The notes below the pieces were generated by a model. That model saw nothing but the letters and a program-made list of their open reading frames with translations, had not been told where the DNA came from and ran no database searches. A stretch of DNA of 64,000 nucleotides, taken from contig CAAGNP010000028.1 in assembly GCA_900771335.1 (NCBI GenBank), forward strand, positions 1 through 64,000, given 5' to 3'. This DNA is from Rikenellaceae bacterium (GTDB lineage Bacteria > Bacteroidota > Bacteroidia > Bacteroidales > UBA932). Below, piece after piece: positions 8,933 to 17,470 of the stretch. The translations under genes were made by a program, and so were the position numbers. Position 1 is the first letter of the stretch; each line of letters starts with the position of its first letter.

Positions 8933-10366
8933 TTACTTCCACCTCTCGAGGTCAAGCCTGATAAAAATAAATAGCAGTATAGAGAACGACAGGAACGATG
9001 TTCCACCATAACTTATGAATGGAAGGGGTATTCCGACCACTGGGAAAAGCCCAATAGTCATGGAAATATTGATGAATACGTGCATGAACAGACAGCACGC
9101 CACACAATATCCGTATACCCGTATCGACCGGTCCGTGTGTTTCTCTGCATTGTGTATAATCCTCAGTATAAGGGTGAAGAATAGTGCCAGCAAACCTAAC
9201 GATCCTAAAAATCCCCACTCCTCTCCGATGGTACAGAAGATGAAGTCGGTACTCTGCTCAGGTACAAATTTGAATTTGGTTTGTGTCCCCTGGAGGTACC
9301 CTTTGCCCGAAAAGCCTCCGGATCCGATGGCGATTTTGGACTGGTGGACATTGTAACCCGCACCTTTGAGGTCTTGTGTAATTCCCAGAAGATTCTCAAT
9401 TCTGTCCCTGTGGTGCTCTTTCAATACCTTGTCGAAAATCATCTGCACAGAGAATATGAACAGGGTGGAGCAGACGAAAGTGAGTACAAGATATCTGAGG
9501 TTGTTGGGCCTGTTGCTCCGTTTGTTGAGAATGAGTGATACGGCTATCACCACTATGCAGAAAAAGAGGATGATGTACTCGGGTCCGAATTCATACAGTT
9601 TGTGGAGCGGTTCCCATCTGAGCAGCTTGGGGATAAATGCCAGTGGGGTGATGATGGCTCCGTACATCAGAATGTGCTCTGCCACTTTTTTCTCCATAAC
9701 CCCCTTCATCACTCCGTAGATCCCCAGAAGGACCAGAATAGCAGTTCCAGGTGTAAATTTGAGAGTCAGGACAAATAGGAGCACGATAAGAAGCGCGAAT
9801 GAGATGATCCAGCCCGTGAGCCCCTCCCTGTACAGCATGAAGACGAAACCGCAGTAGACCATCATCGTTCCGGCATCAGGCTCCAGGATGATAAGCCCTG
9901 CAGGTATGAGGATGGTGATGAGGACCTTTGCCAGGTCCGGGAGATTGGATATCTTGAAATTGTATTTTCCTATGATGGAGGCCAATGCCAGAGAGGTGGT
10001 AATTTTGGAAAATTCGGAGGGCTGGAACCGGAATCCGCCGAGGGCAATCCACGATTTTGAGCCGTTCACCTCCTTTCCGACCACCAGTACAGCTATCAGG
10101 AGCAGTGCGACGAAGAGATAGAACCACCACGTGAAGCTGAAGTAGAACCGGGGGTTGATCACAAAAAGGATAAGGATAATGGCAATGGAGGTGATCCCGA
10201 TCCAGAGCATTTGCATGCCGCTTCTCTGCTGGAGGGAGAAGATATTTGCGCTCTCCACTTCGTAGGAGGATGCGTAAATGTTGACCCAGCCAAAAAGTAT
10301 AAGGAGGAGATAGCATCCGACCATCACCCAGTCAATCTTTCTATATATGTTTCTTTCCGATGTCAT
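8933..10366 (-). CDS. rodA: Rod shape-determining SEDS glycosyltransferase RodA
   Basis: This 477-residue polytopic inner-membrane protein polymerises lipid II for lateral-wall growth together with PBP2. The SEDS signatures are visible: GGFSGKGYLQGTQTKFKFVP, then EQSTDFIF holding the conserved Asp, and FISYGGTS near the C-terminus. Length is greater than E. coli RodA (370) because the loops between membrane segments in the middle are longer, as is common in this phylum. The start overlaps the end of mrdA by 4 bases, so the two are translationally coupled. Confidence 0.95.
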   Translation of the reverse strand: MTSERNIYRKIDWVMVGCYLLLILFGWVNIYASSYEVESANIFSLQQRSGMQMLWIGITSIAIILILFVINPRFYFSFTWWFYLFVALLLIAVLVVGKEVNGSKSWIALGGFRFQPSEFSKITTSLALASIIGKYNFKISNLPDLAKVLITILIPAGLIILEPDAGTMMVYCGFVFMLYREGLTGWIISFALLIVLLFVLTLKFTPGTAILVLLGIYGVMKGVMEKKVAEHILMYGAIITPLAFIPKLLRWEPLHKLYEFGPEYIILFFCIVVIAVSLILNKRSNRPNNLRYLVLTFVCSTLFIFSVQMIFDKVLKEHHRDRIENLLGITQDLKGAGYNVHQSKIAIGSGGFSGKGYLQGTQTKFKFVPEQSTDFIFCTIGEEWGFLGSLGLLALFFTLILRIIHNAEKHTDRSIRVYGYCVACCLFMHVFINISMTIGLFPVVGIPLPFISYGGTSFLSFSILLFIFIRLDLERWK

Positions 10367-12234
10367 TGTTTTCTCTCCTGCAGTCTCTTCCAGGCAGGGA
10401 CTTTGTCCAATAAAAATCCGTTTGTTATCCTATCCTCAAGCCATTTGCGTTTTGGGGAGATCTCTCCGTTCAGATATTGCTCTACGAGCAGGGAGGCGGT
10501 GGGGGCGGCCCAGGTGGCACCGAAGCCGGCGTTCTCCATATATACCGCTACCGCTATCCTGGGGTTCTCCTTGGGGGCAAAGCAAATGAATACTGAGTGG
10601 TCGTCTCCGTGGGGATTTTGGGCAGTACCGGTCTTTCCGCATATCGAGAGGCTGTCTACAGCCGCAATGGTGGCAGTGGCCCCCCTGCCCGGAGGGGTAT
10701 TGACAGCCATCTCCATTCCGTCCACTACCGTTTTGAAGTAAGTGGTGTCGACCATTGTGTAGTGTCTCTCCTTGTATTTGTCGTCGATCCTCAATGTGTC
10801 GGTATCCTTGATGATATGGGGAATGTAGTAGTACCCCCTGTTAGCAAGAGTAGCAGCGAGGTTGGCCAGGTGAAGCGGGGTGCATCCGAGCTCACCCTGC
10901 CCGATGGAGAGTGATATGACAGAGAGGGACTTCCATCTCCCTTTGCCGTGTACCTTGTTGTATGTCTCCACCGAGGGGACAAATCCCCCCTTCTCAGATG
11001 GGAAGTCGCTTCCTAATTTGAGGCCGAAGCCGAAACTCTGTACATACTCCCTCCATTTGGTGAAAGATTGCTCGATATTATTGTATTTGGAGTTGTCCAA
11101 TATTTCTCGGAGAAGGTAGCAGTAGTATGCATTGCACGACATCATAATCGACTCCTTCAAATCTACAGGTGAAGGGTGGGAGTGGCACCCAACCGTCAGA
11201 TTGCCCACATGGTATCCATTTTTGCAGCCGAACTCTGTCGATTCGGAGATGACCCCCTCCTGAAGCCCGATCAGGGCGTTGACCAGCTTGAAGACAGAGC
11301 CGGGAGGCTGTGGGGACATCACTGCCCTGTTGTACATCGGTTTGAATGGGTCGGAAGAGATACTCTTGTAGTTTGCTCCTATGTCGGCCAATATGTCCAC
11401 ATTGATTCCGGGACTTGAGACCATTGCCAGTATCTCTCCTGAGGATGGTTCTATCGCTACGATGGAGCCCACTTTGTTCTGCATCAGATGTTCTCCGTAG
11501 TGCTGAAGCTCTGCGTCGATGGTGGATACCACATTTTTCCCCGGGACAGCCGGCTTGTCGTACTCACCATTTTCATAGTGAGCCTGAATCCTGTTGTTTG
11601 CATCCCTGAGGTAGATGTCGTAACCCTTTTCCCCTTTGAGTGTAGATTCGCAAACCTCCTCCAGGCCGGTCTTTCCTATGTAGTCTCCTGCCGAATACTC
11701 GGGGTGCTTCTTGAGGAAGACAGGATCTGCCTCTGTTACATATCCCAAAAGGTTTCCTCCGGCGTTGTATCCATAGCTGCGGATAGAGCGGGGTGTGGCC
11801 GAGAAGCCCGGGAACTTGTGTTTTTTCTCTATGAACAGGCTGTATTGGGCATAGCTTACGTTTTTCAGGAATACCCTACTCTGATAACCGATTCTGGTGC
11901 GGTACTTACGGTAATATCTGAATGTCTCTTTTACCTCTGTGGGGTCGAGGGAGAATATCTGGCACAGGGCCAATGTGTCGAACGGCTTGACGTCGTATGG
12001 GGTCACGGTGATGTCGTAGGAATTTGTGTTTCCCACCAGCACTTTCCCGTTGCGGTCAAGTATTAGTCCCCTCACGGGGTATCTTGTCTGATATCGGAGA
12101 GCGTTGTTCTCGGCATTGATTTTATAGCTCTCATCTATTAGCTGGAGATTGATGAGCTGGAACACAAGTATCAGGAAGACTGCTGCCAGTCCCATTACCA
12201 GTACTCTGTGCTTATTTCCATATTGCTCACCCAT
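10363..12234 (-). CDS. mrdA: Penicillin-binding protein 2 (elongasome transpeptidase)
   Basis: This 623-residue class B PBP has an N-terminal membrane anchor (about residues 10-28), a dimerisation/pedestal domain, and a transpeptidase domain with the three active-site motifs: SVFK (in PPGSVFK), SCN (in MMSCNAYYC) and KTGT (in CGKTGTAQNP). It cross-links lateral-wall peptidoglycan as the partner of RodA. mreD lies 6 bases upstream and rodA overlaps downstream, the usual order of this operon. It would be the target of mecillinam-type beta-lactams. Confidence 0.96.
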   Translation of the reverse strand: MGEQYGNKHRVLVMGLAAVFLILVFQLINLQLIDESYKINAENNALRYQTRYPVRGLILDRNGKVLVGNTNSYDITVTPYDVKPFDTLALCQIFSLDPTEVKETFRYYRKYRTRIGYQSRVFLKNVSYAQYSLFIEKKHKFPGFSATPRSIRSYGYNAGGNLLGYVTEADPVFLKKHPEYSAGDYIGKTGLEEVCESTLKGEKGYDIYLRDANNRIQAHYENGEYDKPAVPGKNVVSTIDAELQHYGEHLMQNKVGSIVAIEPSSGEILAMVSSPGINVDILADIGANYKSISSDPFKPMYNRAVMSPQPPGSVFKLVNALIGLQEGVISESTEFGCKNGYHVGNLTVGCHSHPSPVDLKESIMMSCNAYYCYLLREILDNSKYNNIEQSFTKWREYVQSFGFGLKLGSDFPSEKGGFVPSVETYNKVHGKGRWKSLSVISLSIGQGELGCTPLHLANLAATLANRGYYYIPHIIKDTDTLRIDDKYKERHYTMVDTTYFKTVVDGMEMAVNTPPGRGATATIAAVDSLSICGKTGTAQNPHGDDHSVFICFAPKENPRIAVAVYMENAGFGATWAAPTASLLVEQYLNGEISPKRKWLEDRITNGFLLDKVPAWKRLQERKQ

Positions 12235-12240
12235 ACCCTT

Positions 12241-12747
12241 TTATATCTTCTTGTAGTTTTTGAAAAGAAGCATGGATATGACTCCGCTTACAATGGTGCC
12301 GGCCAATATTTTGGGAATGGTGATGGCGAGTGGTCTTATGCTGAAATTGTCTAGCAAGACAGATATTATGAAGAACAGCAGATATGGGACGCCGATATAG
12401 AACAGACCTTTGCCGACCCCCATAACTTTAAGGTCGGGACTGTCGTGACGTTCCATATTCCTCTCATCCATGATGGCGTGGAGCATCTTTTGTCTTATGA
12501 AGGCGACTGCTGTGAGTGCCCCTGCATTTATCCCCAGGACACCGGTAGTGAAGATGTCTACCGCCAGGCCTATAAAGAATGCCAGTATCATGGCAGAAAT
12601 TGTGCGGTACCTGTATGGCAGAATGAGGATCAGGTAGGGGACAAGTACGATCCTGAGATATATGCTCAGGTCCACATAGTTGTCAAGAATGCATTGGACA
12701 ACTATTATCACCAGGGCGTATAATATTTTTTTGAAGTCTACATTCAT
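12241..12747 (-). CDS. mreD: Rod shape-determining protein MreD
   Basis: This 168-residue, strongly hydrophobic protein has about five membrane segments. MreD sits in the inner membrane and links MreC to the elongasome. Sequence identity in this family is low, so the call rests on the hydropathy, length and position between mreC (4-base overlap) and mrdA (6-base gap). Confidence 0.85.
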   Translation of the reverse strand: MNVDFKKILYALVIIVVQCILDNYVDLSIYLRIVLVPYLILILPYRYRTISAMILAFFIGLAVDIFTTGVLGINAGALTAVAFIRQKMLHAIMDERNMERHDSPDLKVMGVGKGLFYIGVPYLLFFIISVLLDNFSIRPLAITIPKILAGTIVSGVISMLLFKNYKKI

Positions 12748-13574
12748 TGCAAGCTGTCCCCCTTATTGATAAAGTTGATGAACTCAAGGTTGTTAGGGTT
12801 GTCTACCACATACACATAGTGGAGATTTGAAAAATCTTCGAAAAGGGAGATGGTGAGGTCAAAACTTGTGCCGCCTACACTCTCTGGCGAGGTTATCACA
12901 CCAAGATCTATCCCTTTAGGGTATATGGCTGAGAAGCCGCTGGTGACTACAGTGTCACCGATGGCGAAGGTTGAGTGGATAGGTATCTCGCTGAGGGTGG
13001 CTTCACCGATATTGTCCCCTTTCCATCTCAATGTTCCGAATGTGCCACTTTTTTTGATGATGGCAGTGATGGTGTTGTCAATGTCAAGAAGGGAGATGAC
13101 CAGTGAGTGGTTTTTTCCTGCACTATGGACATAACCCACCACTCCGCTCGGGGTGATGACCCCCATGTCGGGTTTTATTCCATCCCGGGACCCTTTGTCC
13201 AGAATGATAACATTGTGCTGGCGGTTGGTGCTGTTTTTGACCACAATGGCCGGTATGTACTCAAATTCGGGATTGTAGGCGCTTATCAGACTGTCCGAGA
13301 TATGTTTTGCTGCAAATTTCCTGTATTTCTCAAGTTCTTTGGTGAGCCTTATGTTTTCCATCTCGAGATCTTCGTTAGTCTGTTTGAGTGAGAGGTGGTA
13401 TCTGAAATTTTCCCCTTTGTCCCACAAAGCGGTTTGAAGGTGCCTTATTCCCACCATCAGCTTGTACTTTTGCATAGCCCCATTTTGGGAGATAAGCAAA
13501 AGAGAAAGTCCCTCTATCAGTATAAATACCAATAGAGAGACTAATGCGGTATAGGTGGAAGTACGCCTGTTCAT
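12744..13574 (-). CDS. mreC: Rod shape-determining protein MreC
   Basis: This 276-residue protein has one N-terminal membrane segment (about residues 10-28), a coiled-coil stretch (about 60-90, NEDLEMENIRLTKELEK) and a periplasmic beta domain with the family strings GSRDGIKPDMGVITPSGVVG and GDTVVTSG. MreC activates PBP2/RodA. It lies 7 bases downstream of mreB and overlaps mreD by 4 bases. Confidence 0.93.
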   Translation of the reverse strand: MNRRTSTYTALVSLLVFILIEGLSLLLISQNGAMQKYKLMVGIRHLQTALWDKGENFRYHLSLKQTNEDLEMENIRLTKELEKYRKFAAKHISDSLISAYNPEFEYIPAIVVKNSTNRQHNVIILDKGSRDGIKPDMGVITPSGVVGYVHSAGKNHSLVISLLDIDNTITAIIKKSGTFGTLRWKGDNIGEATLSEIPIHSTFAIGDTVVTSGFSAIYPKGIDLGVITSPESVGGTSFDLTISLFEDFSNLHYVYVVDNPNNLEFINFINKGDSLQ

Positions 13575-13581
13575 CCCACTC

Positions 13582-14601
13582 TTATCTCATGAGGAATTGA
13601 TATCTTGATGTCCCTTTAAGAGCCATGCTTGTGCCTCTGGCTACTGCACGAAGGGGATCTTCCGCTACGTGGAATGGGATGTTTATCTTCTCTGACAGTC
13701 TCTTGTCAAGGCCTCTCAGCAATGCGCCGCCACCAGTGAGGAAGATGCCTCTCTCTACGATGTCCTGATATAGCTCCGGTGGAGTCTGTTCAAGGACAGA
13801 GAGTATTGCAGACTCTATCTTCGCAAGAGATTTGTCAAGACAGTGAGCCACCTCCTGTGAAGTGACTGCGATCTCCATAGGGTGTGCAGTCATAAGGTTA
13901 GGACCCCTTACGATAAATGGCTCAGGCACATTTTCCAGGTCTGTAGTGGCTGCTCCGATTCTGATTTTGATCTCTTCAGAAGTGATCTCACCCACTTTGA
14001 TGTTGTGCTGCTGACGCATGTACTGCTGAATCTCTGATGTGAATATGTCACCTGCTACGCGGATACTCTGCTGGCAAACGATACCTCCAAGGGAGATGAC
14101 AGCGATCTCGGTGGTACCGCCTCCGATATCGACTACCATGTTTCCTGCTGGGGCCTCCACATCCAGGCCGATACCCATGGCAGCTGCCATAGGCTCGAAT
14201 ATCATATATACATCGGATCCGCCTGAGTGGTTAGAAGAGTCACGTACTGCACGGATCTCCACCTCGGTACTTCCCGAAGGGATACATACCACCATCTTGA
14301 TGTTTGGGGTGAAGAGTGTCCTTTTGGTGTTGATCATCTTCACGAAGCCTCTCAACATCTGTTCGGCAGCGTTGAAGTCTGCGATAACTCCGTCTTTCAA
14401 AGGACGGATAGTCTTGATGTTAGGGTGCGTTTTTTCATGCATTAACCTGGCTTTCTGCCCAAACGCAATAGGCTTGCCGGTATTCTGGTCGAATGCGACT
14501 ATAGAGGGCTCGTCCAATACGATCTTGTTGTCCATGAGGATAACGGTGTTCGCTGTTCCAAGGTCTATGGCCAATTCTTGTGTAAGAAATGAAAATAACA
14601 T
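13582..14601 (-). CDS. mreB: Rod shape-determining actin homologue MreB
   Basis: This 339-residue actin-fold ATPase forms membrane-bound filaments that orient the elongasome. Phosphate 1 motif IDLGTANT, phosphate 2 motif MVVDIGGGTTEIAVI and the ATP loop TGGGALLRGLD are intact, and the length is standard. It begins with the short amphipathic stretch MLFSFLTQEL used for membrane binding. It is 27 bases after purH with no terminator between, so purH probably heads the transcript. Confidence 0.97.
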   Translation of the reverse strand: MLFSFLTQELAIDLGTANTVILMDNKIVLDEPSIVAFDQNTGKPIAFGQKARLMHEKTHPNIKTIRPLKDGVIADFNAAEQMLRGFVKMINTKRTLFTPNIKMVVCIPSGSTEVEIRAVRDSSNHSGGSDVYMIFEPMAAAMGIGLDVEAPAGNMVVDIGGGTTEIAVISLGGIVCQQSIRVAGDIFTSEIQQYMRQQHNIKVGEITSEEIKIRIGAATTDLENVPEPFIVRGPNLMTAHPMEIAVTSQEVAHCLDKSLAKIESAILSVLEQTPPELYQDIVERGIFLTGGGALLRGLDKRLSEKINIPFHVAEDPLRAVARGTSMALKGTSRYQFLMR

Positions 14602-14628
14602 ATCTATCTCTTATTACGATTTCAATGA

Positions 14629-16164
14629 TTAGTGTTTGAAGTGTCTTTTGCCGGTGATCACCATAGCCATCTTGTTCTCATCGCAGTAGTCAACACTCTC
14701 TTGGTCTCTGATAGAGCCGCCCGGGTGAATGACAGCTGTAACACCTGCTTTGTGTGCTATCTCCACGCAGTCTGGGAATGGGAAGAATGCGTCAGATGAC
14801 ATGACTGCACCTTCAAGTGACAGCTCGAAGCTTCCGGCTTTCTCGATAGCCTGTCTGAGAGCGTCTACTCGTGAAGTCTGTCCGATACCGCTGGCAAGCA
14901 GCATTCTGTTCTTGGCAAGTACGATAGCGTTTGATTTGGAGTGTTTTACCAGGATATTGGCAAACAGCATATCCTCGATCTCTGCAGCTGTAGGTGCCAC
15001 TTTGGTAGCCACTTTCAAATCCTCAGGTCTCTCTACGACTGCATCTCTCTTCTGAAGTAGAACTCCGCCAAGGAGAGATCTGAATTTCTCCTCGCTTGGT
15101 GTGGTGTTGTTGTTCTTGAGGATGATGCGGTTTTTCTTGGTCTTGAGGACAGCAAGTGCATCTTCATCGTAGGCAGGGGCGATGATCACCTCGAAGAAGA
15201 TTTTGTTGATCTCCTCGGCAGAAGCGAGGTCAATGGCTCTGTTGGCCACGATAATGCCTCCGAATGCCGATACAGGGTCTGCGCTGAGTGCATCTTTCCA
15301 GGCTTCAAGGATTGTAGCCCTTACTGCACATCCGCAAGCGTTGTTGTGCTTGATGATGGCCACTGCAGGATCGGAGAAGTCTGAAATAAGCTCGATGGCA
15401 GCCTCGATGTCGAGAAGGTTGTTGTATGAGATCTCTTTTCCGTGCAATTGCTCGGGAAGGGAATCTTTTGCTCCGAAATATACACCCTCCTGATGGGGAT
15501 TCTCTCCATATCTCAAGTGCATGGTTCTGGTAATGCTCTTGTCGAATACAGGGAATTGGGTGGTCTTGTTGAAATAATCGAAGATCATGGTGTCGTAGTG
15601 AGAAGATGTAAGGAATGCTTTTGCAGCAAAATACTCCCTCTCTGCAAGTGTGGATGCGCAGCCATGCTCTTTCAATACCTCAAGCAGTTTGCCGTACTCT
15701 TCGCTGCAAGGGACGATTATGACATCCTCGTAGTTTTTGGCAGCGGCTCTGATAAGTGAAATGCCGCCGATGTCTATCTTTTCAATGATAGCCTGATGGT
15801 CAGCTTTGGCTGCAACATACTCCTCGAAAGGGTACAAGTCTACGATGACAAGGTCAATGTCGGGGATATCGAATTCGTCTCTTTGTGCCAGGTCATTCTC
15901 CAGGCTGCGGCGATAAAGGATGCCGCCGAAAACCTTCGGATGGAGTGTTTTTACGCGACCACCGAAAATGGACGGGTAGCCGGTGATGTCCTCTACAGCT
16001 GTAACAGGGATCCCCCTGCTGCGTAAAAAGTCGTAAGTGCCTCCGGTAGAGATAATCTCTACTCCTTCTTTATGTAGTTCATTGACAATCTCTTCCAGAC
16101 CTTCTTTATGGTATACGGAGATTAGTGCTTTTCTGATTTTCTTGAGTTGTAGATCCTGTGACAT
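14629..16164 (-). CDS. purH: Bifunctional AICAR transformylase / IMP cyclohydrolase
   Basis: This 511-residue enzyme catalyses the last two steps of IMP synthesis. The N-terminal cyclohydrolase domain (about 1-195) carries ISTGGTYDFL and VKTLHPKVFGGIL; the C-terminal transformylase carries the conserved KHNNACG. The frame is open up to 16443, but the start is placed at 16164 (MSQDLQLKKIRKALISVYHK). The extra 93 residues are unlike the family and would run back through the divergent ispD promoter. It is the first gene of the purH-mreBCD-mrdA-rodA run. Confidence 0.96.
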   Translation of the reverse strand: MSQDLQLKKIRKALISVYHKEGLEEIVNELHKEGVEIISTGGTYDFLRSRGIPVTAVEDITGYPSIFGGRVKTLHPKVFGGILYRRSLENDLAQRDEFDIPDIDLVIVDLYPFEEYVAAKADHQAIIEKIDIGGISLIRAAAKNYEDVIIVPCSEEYGKLLEVLKEHGCASTLAEREYFAAKAFLTSSHYDTMIFDYFNKTTQFPVFDKSITRTMHLRYGENPHQEGVYFGAKDSLPEQLHGKEISYNNLLDIEAAIELISDFSDPAVAIIKHNNACGCAVRATILEAWKDALSADPVSAFGGIIVANRAIDLASAEEINKIFFEVIIAPAYDEDALAVLKTKKNRIILKNNNTTPSEEKFRSLLGGVLLQKRDAVVERPEDLKVATKVAPTAAEIEDMLFANILVKHSKSNAIVLAKNRMLLASGIGQTSRVDALRQAIEKAGSFELSLEGAVMSSDAFFPFPDCVEIAHKAGVTAVIHPGGSIRDQESVDYCDENKMAMVITGKRHFKH

Positions 16165-16226
16165 CGTTAGGTTTTTTGTGGTTAAAAAATGAATTGTAAA
16201 AATACAAAAAATAAAGATATAAGGGT

Positions 16227-16234
16227 TATATTTG
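16227..16234 (+). promoter_or_regulatory. -7 box TATATTTG for ispD
   Basis: Exact match to TAnnTTTG, 24 bases before the ispD ATG, in the 94-base divergent purH/ispD gap. It argues against both the upstream TTG start of ispD and the extended purH frame. No well-placed TTG box was found. Confidence 0.5.
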
Positions 16235-16258
16235 TAGAAATTTTTGAGAAAAAAAGCG

Positions 16259-16954
16259 ATGGAAAATTCATCTCCGAGATATGTCATTATTACCGCCGGT
16301 GGAAGTGGTACCAGAATGGGGGCAGCTGTCCCAAAACAAATGCTTGAAATAGAGGGTAAGCCTATCCTGAGATATACCATCGAGAAGTTCCTCTCCCTCC
16401 CATTTGAGGTGAAAATTATCCTGGTGATGAACAAGGATGCCAAGGAGTCGTGGAAGGAGTATTGCCGTCAAAGTGACTTCAGATTCAATCATATTCTGGT
16501 GGATGGGGGGATTACCAGGTTCCATTCTGTTAAGAACGGATTGAAGTATGTTCCGTCAGGGGCAGTTGTGGCTGTTCATGATGGTGTCCGCCCTTTCATT
16601 TCGAAAGCGAAGCTTGAGGAGATCTATGATCTGGCAGAGGAGAATGGTGCCACTATCCCTTGTATGAAGTCTATAGAGTCGATGAGGATGGTGGATGAAA
16701 ATGGGAGCTATGTCTATGTGGACAGGGACAAATACTACTCTATCCAGACACCTCAGATCTTCAAGTCTGATATTTTGCTGAAGAGCTATGAGCAGCCCTT
16801 CTCAGTCGAATTTACAGATGATGCATCCGTAGTGGAAAAAAGCGGGTTCCCTCTCCATTTCTGTGAAGGAACCCGATACAATATTAAAATCACCACCCCC
16901 GAGGATATGGGGATGGCGAAGGCTATTATTACTCTTGGTTTGGATAATCTTTAA
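16259..16954 (+). CDS. ispD: 2-C-methyl-D-erythritol 4-phosphate cytidylyltransferase
   Basis: This 231-residue enzyme of the non-mevalonate isoprenoid pathway forms CDP-ME from MEP and CTP. Signature TAGGSGTRMGAAVPKQ binds CTP; VHDGVRPFIS and the later DDASVVE are also typical. The frame can be extended to a TTG at 16244, but the ATG at 16259 fits the family start and the promoter box. Its 3' end overlaps the convergent Lrp gene by 26 bases. Confidence 0.94.
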   Translation: MENSSPRYVIITAGGSGTRMGAAVPKQMLEIEGKPILRYTIEKFLSLPFEVKIILVMNKDAKESWKEYCRQSDFRFNHILVDGGITRFHSVKNGLKYVPSGAVVAVHDGVRPFISKAKLEEIYDLAEENGATIPCMKSIESMRMVDENGSYVYVDRDKYYSIQTPQIFKSDILLKSYEQPFSVEFTDDASVVEKSGFPLHFCEGTRYNIKITTPEDMGMAKAIITLGLDNL

Positions 16955-17408
16955 CCCAAATCTGTCTTTCGATAGCTTGATCAAGTGATACCCAGGTCTC
17001 AGTTTTCTCCACATAAGGGATGTTCTGGATAGTGTTGATCAGGATGTTCATAAGGTGGTCGTGATTGAAACAGAAAAGTTTCACAAGAAGAGCGTGTGTA
17101 CCTGTTACAAAGTGGCACTCCACTACTTCTGAAATCTTTTTGAATTGGTCAATTACCTCCGAGTATTTGCTCGCTTGAGATAACTGGACCCCTACAAAGG
17201 CGCAAACGTTAAGCCCAAGTGCTTGAGGCTTAACTAATAGGCGGGAGCCGGTAATGATACCGATGCTCTCCATTTTTTTGACTCTCTGGTGAATGGCGGC
17301 GCCTGAAACTCCACACTCACGTGCGATTTCGAGGAAAGGCATTCTCGCATTCTTAACGAGGAAAGACAAAATTTTCTGGTCAGTTTTGTCAATTTGGAAC
17401 TTAGTCAT
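16929..17408 (-). CDS. Lrp/AsnC family transcriptional regulator
   Basis: This 159-residue protein has an N-terminal winged helix-turn-helix (about 1-60, QKILSFLVKNARMPFLEIAR then GVSGAAIHQRVKKMESIGII) and a C-terminal RAM/effector domain (about 70-150, ending in ETWVSLDQAIERQIWV). Members respond to amino acids as dimers or octamers. The targets are unknown. It is convergent with ispD, sharing 26 bases at the ends. Confidence 0.9.
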   Translation of the reverse strand: MTKFQIDKTDQKILSFLVKNARMPFLEIARECGVSGAAIHQRVKKMESIGIITGSRLLVKPQALGLNVCAFVGVQLSQASKYSEVIDQFKKISEVVECHFVTGTHALLVKLFCFNHDHLMNILINTIQNIPYVEKTETWVSLDQAIERQIWVKDYPNQE

Positions 17409-17470
17409 AATCTTTATAATTAGATTTCACGCAAAATTAAGTAAAATCCAGCAAAGGTTATGCAAGAAAA

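Noticed and set aside
11488..12066. 192-residue plus-strand frame opposite mrdA
   Set aside because: Antisense shadow of PBP2, with no start context or recognisable motif.
16165..16443. 93-residue N-terminal extension of the purH frame
   Set aside because: The added residues do not resemble PurH, run through the ispD promoter box and into ispD, and a standard start (MSQDLQ) exists at 16164.
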